DNA of 64,000 bases, taken from Sneathiella limimaris. GTDB taxonomy: Bacteria; Pseudomonadota; Alphaproteobacteria; Sneathiellales; Sneathiellaceae. Every line of letters begins with the position of its first letter. Position 1 is the first letter of the stretch. A program made the position numbers and the translations under genes. The notes below the pieces were generated by a model, which saw only the letters and a program-made list of their open reading frames with translations, searched no databases and had not been told where the DNA came from. Below are positions 17,907 through 27,232 of this stretch, piece by piece. The DNA is taken from assembly GCF_012932565.1 (NCBI RefSeq), contig NZ_JABBYJ010000001.1, forward strand, positions 1,922,001 through 1,986,000. The letters are read 5' to 3'.

Positions 17907-20009
17907 CTAATTTGCGGGTAGGAGTTCAGGTAGCAGGGTTGTGATGCTCGGGAAGAACCAGAGGATCAACAGGCCGATAACCTGAATGATTACAAATGGG
18001 ATAACGCCCCGGTAAATATCCATAGTTGATACCTCTGATGGTGCAACTCCTCGGAGGTAGAACAGGGCGAAACCGAACGGTGGCGTAATAAATGATGTCT
18101 GCAGATTAACCGCAATCAGGATTGTTATCCAGGTTGGCGGCATCAGGGTAGGATCAGCTGCATAAATCACGGGGCCGACAATCGGAATCACGATGAAGAT
18201 GATTTCAATAAAGTCGAGAACAAATCCCAGTAAGAACAGAACAATCATTACCACAATCAGGAGCGTTCTTGGATCATCGAACGAGTGCAGGAATTCCTGA
18301 ATGTAATGTTCACCCCCGAATGCCCGGATCGTCAGGCTTAGGAAGAGGGACGAAATCAGGATCACAAAAACCATCGAGGTAACTTTTGTGGTTTCCCGCA
18401 CAACCTGTGACATGACCTTCTCGCGGAACAAGATCCAGCAGGAATAGAGCAAACCAAAGAAGGCAACATGAAACGCGATAAGCGTGACAAAAATGGCAAG
18501 CTTGTCATCGAAAGCGATGTCTTCCATGGTCATGCGCAGATCGAAGTTACCACGTGTCAGCAACATCACCACGATGCCGAGAGAAGCCCAAATTACAGGC
18601 TTGCTAGATTGGTTTTGATCCTTCAGTCGCCGGTTTGCCGCCAGCATGATCGCACCAGCGGCACCCAAAGCTGCAGCTGCAGTCGGGTTTGTAACCCCAC
18701 CAAGGATGGATCCCAGAACGGCAACAATCAGAATGACTGGAGGTGAGACAACACGGATGACTTCGATCTCAGTTACACGGACAATTGCGTGCTTCAATCC
18801 ATAAACCATCATGGCTGCAGGAATAAAGTAAACAAGTGTCTTAGTCCCACCGCTTGCATCACCAGCAACAAACAGCCAGTCAAACAAAACGATCAGGAAG
18901 GTTCCGATCAATCCAACAACGATTGGGGTGAGCGAGTAACTTGGTCGAACCGCCATGGCAAAAGTGAGAAGGAAGCCTGACAAAACAACAAGTGAGTAAG
19001 TTCCACCTGACAGCACACCATAAGTCGTTACATCGTCAACGGTAACATCTCCAATGACACCTGTGCTGGCGAAGATGATCCACAGAAGGATCAGAACCAA
19101 GCCAGGTCCAAAAGCAGCACCCAGAAGAAGCCATGGATTATTTTTGTAGTAAGAAAGTAGGCCATAACTATCTGCGCCACTTAAGTGAACGGGTGGAGCC
19201 TTTTCACGGTTCAGCAGAGCAAACCCTAGGGCATAAAGCGCATAGAGAGAAGCCAGCATTACACCTGGAATAAAGGCCGCTTTAAAAAGGGTTCCTGTAG
19301 ACAGAACTGCCGGTTCACCCAGCATTTCCAATACAGTCATACCCAGCTTGTCAGCGCGTGTTTCCTGACCGATAGCGTACATATCGCCAACGATGGACCC
19401 AAGCAGAACAATCACGATAGATGGTGGGATAATCTGACCCAGTGTACCTGAGGTCGCGATAACACCTGTTGCTAGCGATTTAGAATAACCATTTCGAAGC
19501 ATGGTTGGCAGGGCAATCAAGCCCATGGTTACAACTGTTGCACCAACAACGCCTGTTGACGCAGCAAGGAGCGTTCCCACCAAAACAACAGAAATAGCCA
19601 GACCACCAGGCATGGAACCAAAAAGCTTCGCCATGGTTGTGAGCAGATCTTCTGCAATGTTGGAGCGTTCCAGCGCAATACCCATCAACACGAACAGAGG
19701 AACAGCCAGCAGAGTTTCAACGTTACCACCGAAGGCACGGGAGAATACCCCTTGAGCCCAGGTCGACTCCGTTGCCAATACGGCATGTTCCCATCCCCGT
19801 TCAAAAACAGGGACTTTCTGCATCTGACCACCGATCTCCTGCATGGTGTAGAGGAGCCCGGCTTCGTTTAAGACCGCAATGACGGCAAAGCTGACAAATG
19901 CTGAACCTGAAATGGCGAATGCCACAGGATAGCCTGACAGAATGCCCCCGAAGAGTGAAATAGCGACAATAATCAGCGAGATTTCAACGCCGTTTAGACC
20001 AAATAACAT
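17907..20009 (-). CDS. dctM: TRAP transporter large permease (DctM), enlarged
   Basis: Membrane subunit of a tripartite ATP-independent periplasmic transporter, which moves solute using an ion gradient. TRAP-M signatures are present: the opening GGILSGYPVAFAISGSAFVS, GLALLVG-type GGLAISVVLVGTLLAAS, and TLGQIIPPSIVIVLLG near residue 175. Family members are usually about 430 residues; this one has 700. The excess lies in an insert after the first membrane pair (about 45-95, a soluble loop) and in a block at about 290-560 with several extra hydrophobic segments. Regular TRAP-M sequence resumes near FVILISSLFLSLTIRAFGG and LGFVLDFIEIIFIVIPI. Substrate unknown; large permeases of this kind are often annotated for mannitol, haloaromatic or other organic acids. 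GGAGAG precedes the ATG. Confidence 0.9.
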   Translation of the reverse strand: MLFGLNGVEISLIIVAISLFGGILSGYPVAFAISGSAFVSFAVIAVLNEAGLLYTMQEIGGQMQKVPVFERGWEHAVLATESTWAQGVFSRAFGGNVETLLAVPLFVLMGIALERSNIAEDLLTTMAKLFGSMPGGLAISVVLVGTLLAASTGVVGATVVTMGLIALPTMLRNGYSKSLATGVIATSGTLGQIIPPSIVIVLLGSIVGDMYAIGQETRADKLGMTVLEMLGEPAVLSTGTLFKAAFIPGVMLASLYALYALGFALLNREKAPPVHLSGADSYGLLSYYKNNPWLLLGAAFGPGLVLILLWIIFASTGVIGDVTVDDVTTYGVLSGGTYSLVVLSGFLLTFAMAVRPSYSLTPIVVGLIGTFLIVLFDWLFVAGDASGGTKTLVYFIPAAMMVYGLKHAIVRVTEIEVIRVVSPPVILIVAVLGSILGGVTNPTAAAALGAAGAIMLAANRRLKDQNQSSKPVIWASLGIVVMLLTRGNFDLRMTMEDIAFDDKLAIFVTLIAFHVAFFGLLYSCWILFREKVMSQVVRETTKVTSMVFVILISSLFLSLTIRAFGGEHYIQEFLHSFDDPRTLLIVVMIVLFLLGFVLDFIEIIFIVIPIVGPVIYAADPTLMPPTWITILIAVNLQTSFITPPFGFALFYLRGVAPSEVSTMDIYRGVIPFVIIQVIGLLILWFFPSITTLLPELLPAN

Positions 20010-20031
20010 GGGTGATACTCTCCGTTACTGA

Positions 20032-20913
20032 TTAAAGCGGATGTGCGGGTGTCTTGGAGCCCATGTCTCCGTGCACCTCGTCAATCGTATAATGTGTGGG
20101 GATTTCTTTATTCTTCTCAAGCAGAGCCAGAATATTGCGAAGCAAGAAGCCAACAGCGCAAATAAACATGAGGCCCGCAAAAACCAGAACAAAAAACTTG
20201 AAGGCCCAGACCCATGTAAACTCGGCTGTTCCTGATGTTTCAAAACGGAAGTTTCTCCAACGGGTGGAGTCTGTCCAGACGTTCATCGGTTTTTGAGCAA
20301 ACATTGCGTTCATGGCGATAGGCCATGAGAACCACCAAAGCAGGATCGTGGAGGGAAGGAAGAAAAACAAAGTTCCCAGGAAATCAATCCATTGCTTGGT
20401 TCTGGTTTTACAGGACGCGTAGACCAGGTCAACACGTACATGGCCACCTTCAATAAACGTGTAGGCGGATGCCATAGCGATCAGGATAGTGTTGTAAAAT
20501 TTTAGCTGACCAGAAAGCCATTGAAGCTCTTCATCAATGAGCGTGATGCCAAGAGGCGCGATAAGAATTTCATTTCCTCGAAAGATTTGCCCAACTGCAA
20601 TAATTGCAACTTGTTGCAATGTCATAAGTAAAGCAAACCAAGCCGCGAATTGACCGATACGGCCATTAAAGATCTCCAAAGCATGGACTGTTCCCTGCAA
20701 GAAGTTCCTTTTCAGCAGACCAACTACGATCAAAACGATAATGAGTGCAACGACGACAAAGAAAAACTCATGAGACATACCGATGTATGTCAATTGATTC
20801 ATTTTTTCTTTCAAGGTTCCCAATGTAGCCCAGTTGTAGATGTGCCAAGGGAGAATGAGGAGGTTCACAAACCCCATCAGAAAATTAAGTAAAAAAGTTC
20901 CAAGCGCTTCCAT
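20032..20913 (-). CDS. dctQ: TRAP transporter small permease (DctQ), extended
   Basis: 293-residue membrane protein; DctQ subunits are normally 160-220 residues. A hydrophobic N-terminal extension (about 1-70, with two membrane spans) precedes the DctQ core, which shows FIEGGHVRVDLVYASCKTRTKQWIDFLG near residue 150. This matches the conserved H-x-R-V-D motif after the second core helix. A further loop rich in Trp/Phe (WTDSTRWRNFRFE) precedes the last span. It lies 22 bp upstream of dctM in transcription order and 291 bp downstream of dctP. GGAAAG precedes the ATG. Confidence 0.88.
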   Translation of the reverse strand: MEALGTFLLNFLMGFVNLLILPWHIYNWATLGTLKEKMNQLTYIGMSHEFFFVVVALIIVLIVVGLLKRNFLQGTVHALEIFNGRIGQFAAWFALLMTLQQVAIIAVGQIFRGNEILIAPLGITLIDEELQWLSGQLKFYNTILIAMASAYTFIEGGHVRVDLVYASCKTRTKQWIDFLGTLFFFLPSTILLWWFSWPIAMNAMFAQKPMNVWTDSTRWRNFRFETSGTAEFTWVWAFKFFVLVFAGLMFICAVGFLLRNILALLEKNKEIPTHYTIDEVHGDMGSKTPAHPL

Positions 20914-21155
20914 AGCGGTTCTTTCCAGTAGCCACCGCGGGTTTATGAGAGTGCCATGATCGACGAAGAGCTATTGTATGGTTCACTATTAAGAACCTTT
21001 TATTTACGCCCATCCAGATCTTTTTTAGATCCGTTGATTACAGAAACAAACTGCAACCTTCACCTTGATTTGAGCTTTGTAACCGATTTTCGGATTTAAA
21101 TCTCAAATTCTGCACTAATTATAAAACCGTCACGGATATTCTGTATTTAAAGCGT

Positions 21156-21180
21156 GAAACCGGGCGAGAAGCCCGGTTTC
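21156..21180 (-). promoter_or_regulatory. hairpin between dctP and dctQ
   Basis: A perfect inverted repeat, GAAACCGGGC / GCCCGGTTTC, with a 5-base loop lies 25 bp after the dctP stop. In the direction of transcription it is not followed by a T-run, so it resembles an mRNA-stabilising or attenuating element rather than a full terminator. The 291-bp dctP-dctQ gap contains no gene. Confidence 0.6.
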
Positions 21181-21204
21181 TTGTTTAATCAACTCTTTTC
21201 CAGA

Positions 21205-22287
21205 TTACCCGAGAACACGTGTCCGCTGACGGGCATAAGCAACTGAAGAAAGTTCATCCCATTTCGCAGACTTCTTCATAGAAGTTTCGACAGATTCGCG
21301 AACTTTCTTGAAGAATGGATCATCCATGCTTTCATCCAGAGTTTCGATGGAAGCTTTGCCAAATGCATCCCAAACATCATTCGGGAATTCAAGCGTCTGA
21401 ACACCACCAGCCTGCAGGCGAGCGAGTGCTTCAGAGTTATTGGCAAGATACTGATGCAGGTTCCACTGGTTGGTTTCTGCACAAGCAACTTCGATCATTT
21501 TCTGGTGAGCTTTGCTCAGGCTGTTGAAGCGATCTGCGTTGATACCCAAAGCAAGACCAGCACCTGGCTCATGGAAACCAGAAGTGTAGTAGAATTTGGT
21601 GATTTCCTGGAAGCCTGCTTTTTCGTCGGCCCATGGACCAATCCACTCAGTACCGTCGATCGCACCTGAAGCAAGTGCTTGGTAAACCTCAGAGCCTGGC
21701 AGAGTCTGTACAGACGCACCAAGTTTACCAAGGGCTTTACCACCCAGACCTGGCATACGGAATTTCAAACCGTTAAAATCTGCAGCGGATTTGATTTCCT
21801 TACGGAACCAACCACCAGCCTGTGGGCCTGTGTTACCGCAAAGGAAAGAGTGAAGGCCAAACTCTTCACCGAGTTCCAGATGCATCTTGTGGCCATCACC
21901 ATGGTAATACCAGTTGTGGAGTTCTGTTGGTGTCATGCCGAATGGCACAGCTGTGAAGTAAGCGAATGCTGGATGCTGTCCAACATAGTAATAGTCCGCT
22001 GCGTGGTAGCAGTCTGCCTGACCAGATGTTACGGCGTCGAACACTGGGCCCAGACCGGAAACCAGTTCGCCTTGTGCTTTAACATCGATTTCAAGAGTGC
22101 CGTCAGACATTGCGTTTACAGATTCAGCAACATGCAATGCAGCGTCAAACACACCAGCTAGACCACGTCCCCATGCTGTTACCATTGTCAGCTTTTCACG
22201 ACCCTGCGCAATCGCAGGAGTTCCAATAGCTGCAGTGGCAGCAACGCCAGCCACACCAGCGCCTTTAATAAATTTACGACGATCCAT
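21205..22287 (-). CDS. dctP: TRAP transporter substrate-binding protein (DctP), Tat-exported
   Basis: Periplasmic solute receptor for the TRAP permease encoded downstream. 360 residues. The N terminus MDRRKFIKGAGVAGVAATAA is a twin-arginine signal (RRKFIKG), with likely cleavage after TPAIA. The mature part shows the TRAP-P pattern, including GLKFRMPGLGGKALGKLGAS, with the Arg that binds the substrate carboxylate, then VQTLPGSEVYQALASGAIDGTEW. The GTEW/GPW pattern occurs in the family of receptors for keto acids, lactate and mannitol or haloaromatic acids; the ligand is not certain. GGGAG precedes the ATG. Confidence 0.93.
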   Translation of the reverse strand: MDRRKFIKGAGVAGVAATAAIGTPAIAQGREKLTMVTAWGRGLAGVFDAALHVAESVNAMSDGTLEIDVKAQGELVSGLGPVFDAVTSGQADCYHAADYYYVGQHPAFAYFTAVPFGMTPTELHNWYYHGDGHKMHLELGEEFGLHSFLCGNTGPQAGGWFRKEIKSAADFNGLKFRMPGLGGKALGKLGASVQTLPGSEVYQALASGAIDGTEWIGPWADEKAGFQEITKFYYTSGFHEPGAGLALGINADRFNSLSKAHQKMIEVACAETNQWNLHQYLANNSEALARLQAGGVQTLEFPNDVWDAFGKASIETLDESMDDPFFKKVRESVETSMKKSAKWDELSSVAYARQRTRVLG

Positions 22288-22474
22288 AAATATTTTCTCC
22301 CTGTAAGTTAGAAGCTAAGGCTGCCCTGTGAAACAGCACTTACCCTCTAGACGGGCACACTACTTTTCCCCGCCTTCCGGGAACAGAGTATAAAATCAAT
22401 GTTTTGAAAGGCAACTGGTTAGTCGCTTAAATTTGACACTGATGTGCATTTTTTTGCTTAAATTTTGTGCAAAA

Positions 22475-23194
22475 TTAGGAGTTGTAAACTCTCCACCCCT
22501 CTTTTGTTAGAATTTCAGCGGGCTGAAATCTAGTCTTATAAGACATTTTTGGGCTTTCGGAGATCCAGTAACCTAAATAGACATGGGGATGGCCCATTCT
22601 TTGAGCTTGTTGAATATGCCAAAGAACCAAGTGAGTGCCGAGGCTCCGTTTGGTGAGGGTAGGATCAAAGAAGCTGTAAACTAGCGATAACCCATCTGCC
22701 ATCCGATCTGTTAGACAGACCGCAGCAAGTTGTCCGCTTTCGTTTCGGAACTCCGTCAGTTGGGTGGAAACCGGGCTATCCTCAACCATTGCCTGATAAT
22801 CCGCATAGTGCATATCAGACATCCCTCCATCTGAGTGCCTGGATTTCAGATATGTTTGGAAGAGGTTGAAGTGTTCCTCTGTTGCGAGAGCCGGTAACTC
22901 CCGGGCAGTGAGGTCTGCATTCGCTTTCAGAATACGCCTGAAGGATTTTTTGAAGAAAAACTGATCTGTTAGGACACGAATAGGAATGCAGGCGTTGCAG
23001 TCATCGCAAGCTGGACGATAGGCGAGATCCTGGCTTCGGCGAAAACCGGCAAGGCTTAATGTGTTATGTAAATCATCCGGATCTTTGCCTGCCAATAATG
23101 TAACGATTTTCTTTTCCAATTTCCCAGGCAAATAGGGACACGGCGTTGGCGGTGTCGAAAAAAAGAACCTGGATGGAATTTCAACTCGTTTCAT
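22475..23194 (-). CDS. bpt: aspartate/glutamate leucyltransferase (arginyl-tRNA-protein transferase family)
   Basis: Transfers leucine from Leu-tRNA to proteins with N-terminal Asp or Glu, marking them for ClpAP (bacterial N-end rule). 239 residues. The N-terminal ATE domain has TPPTPCPYLPG (Cys19) and the cluster CDDCNAC (Cys63, 66, 69) followed by IPIRVL. The C-terminal domain has the GNAT-like FDPTLTKRSLGTHLVLW and YLGYWISESPKMSYKTRFQP, both highly conserved in Bpt. It stands alone, between dctP and the SLC13-type transporter, all on the minus strand with gaps of 100-190 bp. Confidence 0.95.
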   Translation of the reverse strand: MKRVEIPSRFFFSTPPTPCPYLPGKLEKKIVTLLAGKDPDDLHNTLSLAGFRRSQDLAYRPACDDCNACIPIRVLTDQFFFKKSFRRILKANADLTARELPALATEEHFNLFQTYLKSRHSDGGMSDMHYADYQAMVEDSPVSTQLTEFRNESGQLAAVCLTDRMADGLSLVYSFFDPTLTKRSLGTHLVLWHIQQAQRMGHPHVYLGYWISESPKMSYKTRFQPAEILTKEGWRVYNS

Positions 23195-23296
23195 CTGTCC
23201 ACATTAGGAAGTTACATATTATCTAATTTGTACTGGCAGTAATTCAAAGAGACTAGACTCTAATGGTAGAGTTTATCTCAGCAAATCCTAAAAATT

Positions 23297-25147
23297 TTAT
23301 ACCAACCTATAATAAAAAGGGGCAAAAACAGAAAAAACGAGCCAGAGAAGGACAACGAGAGGGGCTCCTGCGCGCACGAAATCAAAGAATCGGTAGTGCC
23401 CGGGACCCATCACCAGTAGATTCGTTTGGTATCCCATGGGGGTCGCAAATGAACAGTTGGCCGCCAGAATGACGGCGACAACAAAGACCATCGGGTCTAT
23501 TCCAAGAGTCGTTGCAATCCCAATTCCGATTGGTGTGAAGAGAACCGCCGTCGCATTGTTGCTCAGGACATTAGTGATTACCGCCACAAGCAAGAAGAAG
23601 AAAGAGAGAATAACAGCGTTTGGCGCGCCAGAGAGTGCGGCTACGAGTGCCTCTGCTAAAAACAAAGCGCCCCCAGTTGCCTGCATGGCTGTCCCAAGTG
23701 CGAGGGCTGCCCAAATAAGCATCACGATGCGGCGGTCAATTGCACGACTTGCCTGATGAACATTGAGGCATCCGCTGACAACCATCGCGGCCGCTCCGCC
23801 AATGGCCGCAACGATTATTGGCAAGAGGCCTGTCGCGGCAGTCAGAACCACAGCGCCGAAAATCAGCCGGGCCCGCATTGCCATTGCAAGGGCAGGGAGC
23901 TCGCGAGTTGACCATTCCAGCAGTAAAACATCAGGATTGTTCCGAAGCCGCGTCATATTGGACCGGCTACCCATTAACAAGAGAACGTCTCCGGCCTCAA
24001 GACGAATATCGGTCATACGACTGGTCCGGATCATGCGGGATCGACGTTGAATCCCCAGAACAACGCAATGGGTTCTGTAGCGGAAATTAATCTGGTGCAG
24101 CGCGCGGCCAATCATCCGAGAAGCAGGAGCAATAACAACTTCTGCAACCATCTGGTCCTTTTCAAGGGAACCGGTGGAATTATCATCAATTGAGTTATCT
24201 TCAATATCCAGGAAGTCGCTCAACAGTTGCGGATTATCCGCAAATGAATCCGTAAGTGATTTGCGCGTACCTGCGAACACAACTGAGTCTCCGGGCCGAA
24301 GCATGAGATCGTCGAATGGCGGCAGTAGCAGCTTTTCATCCCGTTGGATAAATCGGATTGTGATATTTCTGAGACTGGGGAATTGACCTGCTACAGGTTG
24401 CTCGCCAACCAGAGGACTGTCAGCAGAGATTTCCAGTTGAACAATGAACTGTTTACCCGAAATGGCAGAGGTCGAGTCTGTAATGGCTTCCCGTTCAGGT
24501 AAAATGCGGGGAATAACATACAACGCATATCCTAATCCCACTATCGCAAGCACAAGTCCGGGTACCGTGAAATCGAAAAAGCCAATTGGCGCAAGTCCTG
24601 TATGTTCAGCAGATGTGGAGACCAGTAGGTTAGTCGATGAGCCAATTAACGTGGTCATCCCCCCAAGAATGGACACGTAGCTTAGCGGAAGCATAACAGA
24701 AGAGGTTGGCTTATTCAGCCGCTCTGCAAGTGCTGTCATGAGTGGAATGAAGATCACAACAACCGGGGTGTTGTTCATAAAGGCGCTAATGGCAAGGACA
24801 GCAGTCAAAACAACTGCGATCGCCATAAAAGGATGATGTCGCCGAAGCGTCACAATAAAACGAATAGGTTTTTCAAGCGCCCCCGTTCGCACAATACCTT
24901 GGCCAACAACCAGCAAACATAGAACCGTTATAAGTGCCGGATCGGCCAAACCAGCCAGCAAGCCTGTCGCAGTAAGCAGTGACTTTCCACTATCATCTTG
25001 AAGTGGATAGATATAGAAGAGCAGAAGTAAGCCAAAGATGACAGCAATAGAGGAAATTTCGAGTTCAATTCTTTCACTGGCGAATGCAAACATTGCGACA
25101 ACAATGAACGCAAAGACGAGCCACATGTGAAGTTGAGTTTCAATCAT
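23297..25147 (-). CDS. SLC13/DASS-type anion transporter with two TrkA-C domains
   Basis: 616-residue inner-membrane transporter. The first half has about six membrane spans with the family signature SAFMNNTPVVVIFIPL (about 121-136) and GGMTTLIGSSTNLLVS (about 162-177). Two soluble TrkA-C (RCK-C) domains follow at about 221-290 and 331-405, then the second membrane half with NVLSNNATAVLFTPIGIGIA and NCSFATPMGYQTNLLVMGPG. This architecture is shared with bacterial sulfate or dicarboxylate permeases; the substrate cannot be told. It is divergent from the FAD oxidase gene, from which 151 bp separate it. Confidence 0.9.
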   Translation of the reverse strand: MIETQLHMWLVFAFIVVAMFAFASERIELEISSIAVIFGLLLLFYIYPLQDDSGKSLLTATGLLAGLADPALITVLCLLVVGQGIVRTGALEKPIRFIVTLRRHHPFMAIAVVLTAVLAISAFMNNTPVVVIFIPLMTALAERLNKPTSSVMLPLSYVSILGGMTTLIGSSTNLLVSTSAEHTGLAPIGFFDFTVPGLVLAIVGLGYALYVIPRILPEREAITDSTSAISGKQFIVQLEISADSPLVGEQPVAGQFPSLRNITIRFIQRDEKLLLPPFDDLMLRPGDSVVFAGTRKSLTDSFADNPQLLSDFLDIEDNSIDDNSTGSLEKDQMVAEVVIAPASRMIGRALHQINFRYRTHCVVLGIQRRSRMIRTSRMTDIRLEAGDVLLLMGSRSNMTRLRNNPDVLLLEWSTRELPALAMAMRARLIFGAVVLTAATGLLPIIVAAIGGAAAMVVSGCLNVHQASRAIDRRIVMLIWAALALGTAMQATGGALFLAEALVAALSGAPNAVILSFFFLLVAVITNVLSNNATAVLFTPIGIGIATTLGIDPMVFVVAVILAANCSFATPMGYQTNLLVMGPGHYRFFDFVRAGAPLVVLLWLVFSVFAPFYYRLV

Positions 25148-25298
25148 TGATCAATCGATCTGCCAATTTGCTGCTACGAATTAAAATACTGATATTTATA
25201 AGGTATACATTGAGCCATAAAGTGGGTCAAAGCCTGAAGTTTTGTGTCTTGTTATTTGTAGATCTTCTAGGCTTTAGACTTTATTAATCGGTGCCTTC

Positions 25299-26567
25299 GT
25301 GAAAAAACACAAAAATTATTACTTTGCGACTAAAAATAGATCACTTTCCTTTTCAGCGCTTGAGGGAGACGCGAAGGCAGATGTTTGTATAATTGGTGCC
25401 GGATTTACTGGGCTTGGGGCAGCGCTTGAGCTCATAGGCAAAGGTTACAAAGTTGCCATCCTTGAAGCTGCTGAGGTCGGGCACGGGGCTTCCGGCCGAA
25501 ATGGTGGGCAGGTTGCATCTGGGTACTCTGCTGGAATGATGGAGGCTGCCCGCATTGTAGGGGCAGCGGATGCTGCATTGCTGTGGCAGTTTTCTGAAGA
25601 AGCCAAGGAAATACTGCACGCGAGGTTAGAGCAACATAAAATAGATTGTGATTTCCGTTGGGGGGAATACTACGCAGCCCCAAAGAAATCTCATTTGGAT
25701 TGGCTCAAAGCTGAGAGAGAGTTCGTCGAGAAGTCATACGGTTATGAAAAATATCGATGGGTTGATGAACCAGGAATGAGGGAAATCCTAGCAGGAGATA
25801 GATATATTGGTGCGCTTCTGGACCTTGAGGGGGGGCACCTTCATCCTTTGAATTATCTTCTTGGATTGGCAGAGGCTGTATCGACAAGGGGAGGGATGAT
25901 TTTTGAAAATTCCGCTGCAATTTCGTTCACCGAGGGGAAGTCTCTGAAAATCCAAACTGAAAAGGGTGAAGTATCTGCTGATGTTCTGATCCTTGCGGGC
26001 AACGCCTATTTGAAAAACCTAGCGCCGAAGCTGTTCAATCGCATGGTGCCGATAAAAAGCAGTATTCTGGCGACGGAGCCTCTGGGTAGCGAGCGAGCTG
26101 CGTCATTGATGAAGACAACTGCCTGTGTTGCAGACACGTATTTTGATTTAGACTATTTCAAGATGGCGCCAGATACGCGACTGATATATGGGGGACGTGA
26201 TTTTTCTTTTGGGCGCTCAACGCTTCAGAACAATGCGGTCAGGGATAATATGCTGAAAACTTTCCCAATGCTACAAAATGTAAAGATTGACTATTTATGG
26301 AGCGGTCAACTCAGCATAACCCGACAAAGGTTGCCAGACGTGGGCCAGTTACATAAAAACGTGTTCTATGCCCACGGATATTCAGGGCAGGGGGTGCCTC
26401 TTTCTGCGATTGTGAGCCGTGTTCTTGCTGAGGCAGTAGACGGGCAATTATCTCGTTTTGACGTCTTTAATCGAATTCCTCATAAAAAAGTACCGAGAAG
26501 CAAGGCCCTGCAAGTGCCACTTTATCACTTGGTTCTATTATGGAACCGCATCAAAGATATGCTTTAG
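25299..26567 (+). CDS. FAD-dependent amine/amino-acid oxidoreductase (PuuB-like)
   Basis: 422-residue DAO-family flavoprotein. The dinucleotide-binding motif ADVCIIGAGFTGLGAALELIG starts near residue 28, followed by GHGASGRNGGQVASGYS, which is characteristic of gamma-glutamylputrescine oxidase and relatives. The C-terminal FAD motif reads YAHGYSGQGVPLSAIVSRVLAEA. Gamma-glutamylputrescine or another N-substituted amino acid is a plausible substrate, but no puu genes are adjacent. The start is GTG at 25299 (GTGAAAAAACAC). The stop overlaps the convergent RDD gene by 4 bp. Confidence 0.88.
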   Translation: MKKHKNYYFATKNRSLSFSALEGDAKADVCIIGAGFTGLGAALELIGKGYKVAILEAAEVGHGASGRNGGQVASGYSAGMMEAARIVGAADAALLWQFSEEAKEILHARLEQHKIDCDFRWGEYYAAPKKSHLDWLKAEREFVEKSYGYEKYRWVDEPGMREILAGDRYIGALLDLEGGHLHPLNYLLGLAEAVSTRGGMIFENSAAISFTEGKSLKIQTEKGEVSADVLILAGNAYLKNLAPKLFNRMVPIKSSILATEPLGSERAASLMKTTACVADTYFDLDYFKMAPDTRLIYGGRDFSFGRSTLQNNAVRDNMLKTFPMLQNVKIDYLWSGQLSITRQRLPDVGQLHKNVFYAHGYSGQGVPLSAIVSRVLAEAVDGQLSRFDVFNRIPHKKVPRSKALQVPLYHLVLLWNRIKDML

Positions 26568-27067
26568 GCTTCCCGGACGCAACGGACGCCACTTGAGGTC
26601 AGATAGTCATGGAGCAAGCGGCCCTTATCATTGAATAGGGAGACGAGCAGGATTAGCGATGACGTAAGTGCCATGGATGCATAGAAAAGACCAGAATGCA
26701 GAAATGCAGTCAAATAGTCTGGCTCACCGCCATTATGAAGATAGACTTCTACTCCCATAACCCGCATACCAACTGTCGCGTTCCATTCGCTGCCAATCGT
26801 GAGCGTATGATAGGCGATTGGGATTAAAGCTAAACCGATAGCAAGGATTGGCGATAGCAGGCCAAGAGTAACAATTCCCATCAGTGTTGCGGCAATCGTT
26901 GCGACGAAACCGATGCAGGCGATCACGACAACATCAATCGCATACGCCACTAAGCGTCTGAACCGAATCCCATCATAATTGTAGGATTTGCTGGAAGGCT
27001 TCATTTGCTCAGCGTCTTCTCCTTTTAGAGAGGTGAGCTGGATGGATGAGTTGTTGTCTGGGGTCAA
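26564..27067 (-). CDS. RDD family membrane protein
   Basis: 167-residue protein with a soluble N terminus (about 1-35) and three hydrophobic segments. FRRLVAYAIDVVVIACIGF is the RDD signature (Arg near the first helix, Asp within it), and TVGMRVMGVEVYLHNGG is the conserved post-helix segment. The function of RDD proteins is mostly unknown; some are linked to Na+/H+ exchange or protein quality control. The longest frame starts with TTG at 27067, with AAGGAC 8 nt upstream; an ATG at 27004 would give a protein 21 residues shorter. It is convergent with, and overlaps, the FAD oxidase gene. Confidence 0.85.
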   Translation of the reverse strand: MTPDNNSSIQLTSLKGEDAEQMKPSSKSYNYDGIRFRRLVAYAIDVVVIACIGFVATIAATLMGIVTLGLLSPILAIGLALIPIAYHTLTIGSEWNATVGMRVMGVEVYLHNGGEPDYLTAFLHSGLFYASMALTSSLILLVSLFNDKGRLLHDYLTSSGVRCVREA

Positions 27068-27232
27068 GCAAATAGTCCTTATGTCGCTGACAAAAATACT
27101 TACGCAGTAAAGCCTGTATGTCTATTCGGATAGATGGTAAGTTTTGAAATCCGTTCAAGAAGAAGTCAAGAAACGCCTCATATAAGTGTTGATTTTTTAG
27201 TGTAGATAATTCTTCCAATAAATTGATTTAGA

